NCBI GenBank assembly: GCA_963580285.1
Contig: OY757016.1
Span: forward strand, 44,841,124-44,905,123
Direction of reading: 5' to 3'
DNA: 64,000 bases
Origin: Lucinisca nassula
Taxonomy: Eukaryota > Mollusca > Bivalvia > Lucinida > Lucinidae
How positions within the stretch are numbered: the first letter of the stretch is position 1; each line of letters opens with the position of its first letter. This document shows, piece by piece, positions 39,201 through 48,200 of this stretch. Both the position numbers and the translations under genes were made by a program. The notes beneath the pieces were generated by a model. It did no database searches. It was not told the origin of the DNA and worked only from the letters and a program-made list of their open reading frames with translations.

Positions 39201-42200
39201 GAGATTTAATGTGCTGCAGGCTTTAAATCAAAAACAGAAATTTGGGCAAAAAATGTATTGTTTGCTCACTATCTTCTGAATGAAAGTAGGTCAGATGTGG
39301 TAAGTATATACACGTATATCATTACAATCTACCAAAGACTTGTTTAGATTTTTGTGACCTTGACTTTAGGACTTGGTTTTCAAAGTCCCATGAGCACATT
39401 GATTTTCAAATTTTATCATGACAGCACTATTATCTCCTGTGCCAATTGATGAATTCCAACCATATTAGGTATAATATATTAATTCAACATACAGAAGACT
39501 TAATTAAATTTTGTTGACCTTGACCAACTTTTCAAGTTTTGCTTGTCTGCAAATATCTCTCAAACAGATTGGAGAATTCTGGCCCGACTTGGTACAAAAA
39601 CAAAATTATTCTTTGGTGACCTTGACATTGTTTTCAAGGTCACAATTTATTGGGTCATACATATGTGGAGCACATAGTTTTCTTCCGAAAACCTTTTAAG
39701 TTTTATCTTGAAAAGATATGTTGTTTGTACTCATTAGAATCGCTTCAATGAATACACACAACATGACGGAACATTGAAAAAATATCCTGAAATTATCCCA
39801 GTTGTGGCTTCTTATCTCGGGTTATTTTCAGCCTTAAACTTTACCAAACCAATTTTCTTGCACACCAGACAAGAAAATCCGTGATTTTACCCTGGGATAG
39901 GAATTTATGTTCTGACCCTGGTGTTCCGGTCCAAAATCGAATATAATTGCGTGTTTGATAAATGCACTGGTTGATTACGACCTCGTATGCGCCGGCGTTA
40001 AGGTTGACGTCACAGCACGTTACTAAACATTCCTGCAGTGTCAACACAATATGGCAGACGTTGGTAACCGAAGTGACTGCAGCATTAAAAATCCGCACTA
40101 AGAAATGGAAGGTATGCAAGAAAAAGAATCCAATATGGGTGTGAGGGGTGGATAGAAAAATCAGTCCCTCGGGATCACTGTCAGGCATCACGAGGCATGC
40201 CTCTTGATGCCGGACAGTGCCCCTCGGGATGGATTTTTCCATCCACCCCTCACACCCATATAAGATTCTTATATTCTTGGTCCCAACGGGTTGAAGTTTG
40301 ACTGAATATTGTAACATGTTGAAAGCTTTTGATTATACCATTGATTAAAATCAAACTTTGGGGAAAAGAAGTCAGTTAATTTTTGGAGATCTGGCTGACA
40401 CTGAATGTGTGCTTCAAGGGCCAAACATATTGGCACTTGACATGAGAAACCAGACATCACAACTTAGAAACTCATTATGTTAACCCTTCTCTTGCTGAAT
40501 ATTAATTTTAGCCACACCCATCTCTGACTTTGAACCAATCAGATTACTCGATGTAATTTATTCCTACAAATTCATAAACTGAATGTCAAACAGTGTAGAT
40601 CCTGATCAGATGGCTTCTTCAGAAGCCATCTGATCTGGATCTACACTGTTTCCAAAGATATGGGTTGTCCTGAACAGCATGATAAGAGTTAACACACACT
40701 CATGCGGCATAGTGCAGGTTTTCACATCTCCAAAATGGCTAGTTTTCTGGTGAAAATCCAAGATATTTTTCTTATTTATACTGCAAACATATGTTACGGG
40801 CCTTCTTTAGAACTGCTTCATTGAGGTGGTTTTAATGAATACCCACAACCTGTGTCTCGGAGCAGAAATAAGAAAAGTAATTTGTACCCTTTTAAACCCC
40901 CAGGTTGCTTCCTCTATATAACGTGAAGTTTAAAGGGATGTTCATTTAATGGACTTGATCGCATCATGTGGAGCAAGGGCTTGAGATGTCATTTCATCTC
41001 ATTGTCGGGTAAAAGTCCCACAAAATTGGAAGCAACGTCTCCAAAATGACCTTTACAATGTTGACAGGGACGTTAAACCTCAAATCGAACAAACAAACAA
41101 ACCAAGTAATGTGATTTATTTTTTTGGCAGTCTCCTAGAACAGTGGATATCACAGATCAAACATAGAATCAACATTTATTCAACATTATAATGTTTGATT
41201 GACTTCAAGACTATGTCTGTGTTACCTTGTTGAAAATATTGTCAATTTTTCAGTTTTATCTGAAAATTGATAATATCTTCAACAAGGTAAGACAGGCATA
41301 TATCTCTAAGACCACTTTTGAACAGTCCAAAAAGTGGCCACTTTCTAGAAGACACTGAGTGCAGAAAATACATAGAAAGAATGACTGAAACCTCTTAAAC
41401 ATGCTTTTTAAAGGAGAATCAGTCTTGATTTTAGGTGGTCTTAAAGGAAATGGACACACCTATAGGGGAGACAACTCCTGCAAAAGTATTTTTGTCTCCC
41501 ATGTCAATAGTGGTCAACTCTTAAAGGAAAGAATTTGCTCCTGAGGAGCAAATTCTTTCCTTTCAGAGTAGACCCCTTTTTGAGTGGAACAGGGCTTATA
41601 GAAAAGCGAAAAGGAAGTCCCAAAAGTTGTCTCCCTTTGAAAGATAGCCAAAAAGTCTGCCAGGTGTTCCCCATTCCCCTTAATAGCAGAATTTCCCTGT
41701 ACTAAGGATAAAAATGATATTTGTTGTAGGTGCAAAGAGGAAGGGGTGACAAAGGTGAGGTACTACTGTGGAAGAGACTGTCAAGGTAAGCAAAAATTAT
41801 CAATATAACCTAAATAGTGTTGACTGGGCCAATAAACCCAAAACATCATAACAAATGATATAGAAACCTCTGGTTTTAGTGGTTAAGCTACTCGCTTCAT
41901 AAACCAGGGTTCTTCAGACTTTGTAGTTTATATTTTCTTGTCCTTTGGGATCATTGATTCCATTGTGGAATTTTGAAAATATTTGAGGATCACTGTTGAG
42001 GCCTAAATGGCCGAAACTAGCTAGTCTGGCCCAGAAAACATGTACACTCCATATTTTCCAGTTCTGTGGTGTATTCCTTGCTTCCAAAGGTTAACCCTTT
42101 CTAGAACATATTGTGATGAGTCAACTGAGGTCCTGTCTCCATATGACCTTAGTTGTAGGTAGGACGCATAAGTTGTTTTGGATTTTTTTGGCAACAAATC

Positions 42201-45200
42201 CTATTTAAAAAATATAAATGATAAACAAAACTTACACTTGTGGTCATTTCATATATAAGTTATGGAACTCGCATAAGTTTCGTATGAAATAATTAATCAT
42301 GTTAGATCCATTATTTCTGTCATAGTAACATTCTACCTAAAACTGACAAAAATGGCATGTGTCATAAGACTCAACAATGTACATTACTAACAGAGGATGA
42401 TGTTGTGCACAAATGTGCATTGATGGTATAGAATGTAAGCTTTACATCATTGAAAGTGTCTGCTTAAAAAAAAACGGTTTAGCTGAACATTGTGGATTTA
42501 TGTTTTACAATCCCCACCTCCCCCTTCTAGCGACATTGTTTTGTGGATTTATGTTTTACAATCCCCACCTCCCCCTTCTAGCAACATGGTTTTGTGGATT
42601 TATGTTTTACAATCCCCACCTCCCCCTTCTAGCGACATGGTTTTGTGGATTTATGTTTTACAATCCCCACCTCCCCCTAGCGACATGGTTTTTTGGATTT
42701 ATGTTTTACAATCCCCACCTCCCCCTTCTAGCGACATGGTTTAATCACAGTAAAAAATTCAAGGAAAATTTGGTTCTTCATTCAAGGACCAGTTGTTCAA
42801 AGCTAAAAACATTGTTAGTTGGTATCAATTAATCATTGATCATTAAATATGGCAACATGGTATAATTTTGTCTGAAAAAAATGTGAGTAGCTTTTGCAAA
42901 TGCAAAAGCTACTCACATTTTTTTCTGACCAAATTAGAGTGTATTAGATATTTGTACTTGCTAGAAGATTTCACAATTTGACCAATCATGAGCTTGTTAG
43001 GCTAATGATGCTTTGAGCAACTGGGCCTAAGGAAGCATGATAAGCTGTTCATTAAATACGTATCGACATTTCATATAACGACAAAACATGTTACAGCAAC
43101 AATTTTTTTTAACCATCCCCCATCGGAGCTTGGATAAATAGATAGAGCTGCAGGATGTTTCCAGGTAGAGCTGAAACTGATCGGCGACCACACAAGTACT
43201 GGTTAACTGCTTAGGTCTAAGCCTGCGCAGGCAAAGTGGTGAGTGTTGGACAATCCCTGCATATAAACCCAATTGGTTTGTTTGGGCGGTAGGGCTTGAG
43301 ATGTCATTTCATCTCAGTGTCGGGTGAAAGTCCCAGAAAGTTTCATGCAAAGTCTCCAAAATGACCTAAATAATGTTGATAGGGACATAAAACCAAAATT
43401 CAAACAAATCAAACAAACAATGACTATTTCACTGGAACAAATTCAAAGCACTAGATGCAAGGGGTTAATGAGGATATTCAAAAACATTGTATGTTTTACT
43501 AAAAAAAACACAAACAAATGTTTTGGATATTTGTCAGAATTTATTTATTTTACAACCCTTTCACAATTATTTCACTTATTCCGATGCCTTGGCGAGGCAA
43601 TTCTTACAAATATCCACAATATTTGTTTCTTGGAGTAACTGAGGGGAAAATGCCCTTTATTGCCAATTACACCACAACCTCGTTATAACATGGTTCATTA
43701 TAACACGGTTTTTGATATAACACGGTTTCAAGATGAATACCAAACATGTATAGATTATATAGAAAAATGACCATAAGTGGTCATTTTTAGCTCCACTGGC
43801 CGAAGGCCAGCGGGGCTATTGTCATGGCCCTGTGTCCGTCGTGCGTCCGTGCGTTAACTTTTTCTTTAAACATCTTCTCCTCCTAAACTACTGGGCCAAT
43901 TGTAACCAAACTTCACAGGAATGTTCCTTACATAGTCCTCTTCTAAATTCCTTCAAAGAATTTTGTTACACCCAGAACTCTGGTTGCCATGGCAACAAAA
44001 CCAAAAAAAAATAAAAATCTTTAAAAATCTTCTCCTCCAAAACCACCTGTTGGATTTCATTTTTATTATGCATGACTATTCCTTGGGTTGACCTCTTTCA
44101 GATTCCTTGAAGAAATTTTGATCCGACAAAAAACATGGCCGCCATGGGCGGGGCTTATTTTCCCTATTTAACATATAGCGTAATGCTAAAACATCTTCTC
44201 CTCCTAAACTATTGGGCCCATTGTAACCAAACTTCACAGGAATGTTCCTTACTTAGTCCTCTTCTAAATTCCTTCATAGAATTTTGTTACACCCAGAACT
44301 CTGGTTGCCATGGCAACAAAACAACACAAAATATTAAAAATCTTTAAAAATCTTCTCCTCCAAAACCACCTGTTGGATTTCATTTTTATTTTGCATGAAT
44401 GTTCCTTGGGTGGACCCCTTTCAGATTCCTTGAAGAAATTTTGATCGGACAAAAAACATGGCCGCCATGGGCGGGGCTTATTTTCCCTATTTAACATATA
44501 GTGTGATGCTAAAACATCTTCTCCTCCTAAACTACTGGGCCAATTGTAACCAAACTTCACAGGAATGTTCCTTACTTAGTCCTCTTCTAAATTCCTTCAA
44601 AGAATTTTGTTACACCCAGAACTTTGGTTGCCATGGTAACAAAACCACACAAAAAATTAAAAATCTTTAAACATCTTCTCCTCCAAACCCACCTGTTGGA
44701 TTTCATTATCCCCTCGCACAACATAGTTGTGAGGGGGGATATAGCATTTGTCCCGTACGTAAGTACGTACTTTTGTCATCGCTCTAGCGCCACGTACGTT
44801 CGTACTTTTGTCATCGCACTGGCGCCACGTACGTACGTACTTTTGTCATCGCTCTAGCCCCTACATTTCTTGACCGATTTTAATATAACTTCACACAACG
44901 TTCCTTACGACAATATCTGGAGCAAGATCGACTTTCAAGGTCATGACCTCAAGGTCAAGTTCACTCTGGCTATTTTTTGAAAAACTTTGTCATGGCTCTA
45001 GCGCCTACATTTCTCCCCCAATTTCAATATAACTTCAAACAAATGATCCTTATAAAAATATCTCGAGCGAGTTGGACTTTCAAGGTCATGACCTCAAGGT
45101 CAAGGTCACTGTGGCTATTTTTAGAAAAACATTGTCATCGCTCTAGCGCTTACATTTCTTCACCAATTTCAATATAACTTCACACAAATGATCCTTATAA

Positions 45201-48200
45201 AAATATCTTGAGCGAGTTCCACTTTCAAGGTCATGGCTTCAAGGTCAAGGTCACAGTGGCTATTTTTAGAAAAAACATTTGTCATCGCTCTATCGCCTAT
45301 ATTTCTTCACTGATTTCAATATAACTTCACACAAATGTTCCTTATGACAATATCTCAAGCGGGTTCGACTATCAATGTCAAGGCCTCAAGGTCAAGGTCA
45401 AGGTCACTGTGGCTATTTTTTAGAAAAACTTTGTCATCGCTCTAGCGTTTACATTTCTTCACCAATTTCAATATAACTTCACACAAATGTTCCTTATAAA
45501 AATATCTCCAGCGAGTTCGACTTTCCAACTCATGGCCTCAAGGTCAGGGTCACTGTGGCTAGTTTTAGAAAAAACATTTGTCATCGCTCTATCGCCTATA
45601 TTTCTTCACTGATTTCAATATAACTTCACACAAATGTTCCTTATGACAATATCTCAAGCGGGTTCAACTATCAATGTCAAGGCCTCAAGGTCAAGGTCAA
45701 GGTCATTGTGGCTATTTTTTAGAAAAACTTTGTCATCGCTCTAGCGTTTACATTTCTTCACCAATTTCAATATAACTTCATACAAATGTTCCTTATGACA
45801 ATATCTCTAGCGAGTTCCACTTTCAAGGTCAAGGTCACTGTGTCTATTTTTAGAAAAACTTCGTCATCCCTCTAGCGCTTACATTTCTTCATCGATTTCA
45901 ATATAACTTCACACAAATGTTCCTTATGACAATATCTCACCATTTCGACTTTCAAGGTCAAGGTCACTATGGCTATTTTTAGAAAACTTTGTTATCGCTC
46001 TAGCGCCTACATTTCTTCACTGATTTCAATATAACTTCACACAAATGTTGCTTATGACAATACCTCGAACGAGTTTGACTTTCAAGGTCAAGGTCACTGT
46101 GGCTATTTTTAGAAAAACTTTGTCATTGCTCTAGTGCTTACATTTTTTTCACCAATTTCAATATTACTTCACACAAATGTTCCTTATAACAATATCTCTA
46201 GTGAGTTCCAGTTTCAAGGTCAAGGTCACTGTGGCTATTTTTAGAAAAACTTTGTCATGGCTCTAGCGCTTACATTTCTTCATCCATTTCAATATAACTT
46301 CACACAAATGTTCCTTATGACAATACCTCGAGCGAGTTTGACTTTCAAGGTCAAGGTCACTGTGGCTATTTTTAGAAAAACTTTGTCATTGCTCTAGTGA
46401 CTACATTTTTTCACAAATTTCAATATAACTTCACACAAATGTTCCTTATGACAATATCTCGAGCTATTTAGACTTTCAAGGTCAAGGTCACTGTGGCTAT
46501 TTTTAGAAAAACTTTGTCATCACTCTAGCGCCTACATTTAATGATGGATTGTAATAGAACTTCACACAAATGTTTCTTATGATCATATCTCGACTTACTT
46601 CGACTTTCAAGGTCATGACCTCAAAGTCAAGGTCACTGTGGCTATCTTTAGAAAAACTTTGTCATCGCTCTACCGCCTACATTTATTAACAGATTTTAAT
46701 ATAACTTCACACAAAAGATGCTTATGATAATATCTTGAGCAAGATCTTCTTTTGTGGTCATGGCCTCAAGTCAAGGTCACTATGGCTATTTTTAGAGAAA
46801 CGTCATCACTCTAGAATGTACATTTATTGGAGGATTTTTAAACAAACTTTACACAAATGTTGCATGTGATAATATCTCAAGCAAGTTGGACTTTTGCCAT
46901 TTCAGTGTTTTCCACACACGAAGTTGTATAGTGCGAGGGGATTTGTATCGCATGCGATGCCTTGTTTTTATTTTGCATGAATGTTCCTTGGGTGGACCTC
47001 TTAGATTCCTTGAAGAAATTTTGATCCGACAAAAAACATGGCCGCCATGGGCGGGGCTTATTTTCACTATATAACATATAACGTAATGCTAAAAAATCAT
47101 TTTCTGCAAAAGTACTTGTGGGATTTCATTGTAATTTGCATGAATTGTCCTTGGGTGGACTTTTGTCAGATTCCTCGAAAAAAATTTGATCTTACAAAAA
47201 AACATGGCCGCCATGGGCGAGGCTTATTTTCACTATATAACATATAGTGTAATGCTGAAAATATTTTCTGCAAAAGTTCTTGTTTTATTTCATAGTTATT
47301 TGGCATGCATGTTCCTTGGGTGGACCTTTGTCAGATTCCTTGAAGAAATTTTGATCCGACATAAAACATGGCTGCAGTGGGCGGGGTTTATTTTCACTAT
47401 ATAACATGTAGTGTAATGTTAAAAAAGTCTTCTCTTCTTCAAAAGCTCTTGTTTATTTATTTATTTATTTATTTAAAAGTACCTTCCTGTATCTGAATTA
47501 ATCTCCTCCAATTTTGCTGACTATCACATATCTATAGAGGTCCACCTACAAATTGTCATTCTAAAATTCAAAACATCAGAAATTTCACATGCCCATCACA
47601 CTGGTGATAGAACTGATGTTTTCAACACAAACTCTATTTATACAACTTGATGTTTCAAAATAAATTCAAAATACTGAGGGAGATTGATTTATTAGACCTA
47701 ATTATACTACAGTGTCAACAGTTCTCCAGATCCCTGAGGGTTAAAATGGCTTAGTTGAAAAGGGAGGCATACCGAATCCGACGGAGGAAAGGAAAAAATA
47801 AATAAATAAAGAAATAAAAACATAAATCTGTTCATTTTTTAGCTCCTCTGGCCAAAGACCGGCGGGTCTTATGTTATATGTTATGGCCCTGTGTCTGTTG
47901 TGCGTCTGTGCGGTTGTGCATCCGTGCGTTAACTTTTTTCTTTAAACATTTCCTTCTTAACTACTTGGTCTATTGTAACCAAACTTCACAGGAATGTTTC
48001 TCACATAGTCCTCTTCTGAATTCCTTCAAAGAATTTTATTACATGCAGAACAAAATGGCATCGAAAGCAAAAAAAAATATTTAAAAATCTTCTCCTCCAA
48101 AACCGCTCAATGGATTTTATTCTTATTTTGCATGAATGTTCCTTGGGTGGACCTCTGTCAGATTCCTTGAAGAAATTCGGATCAGGCAAAAAACATGGCC

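Noticed and set aside
42413..42832. 139-residue open frame over the 51-bp repeat
   Set aside because: The same periodicity effect; the ends are not repeat-free coding sequence and resemble nothing.
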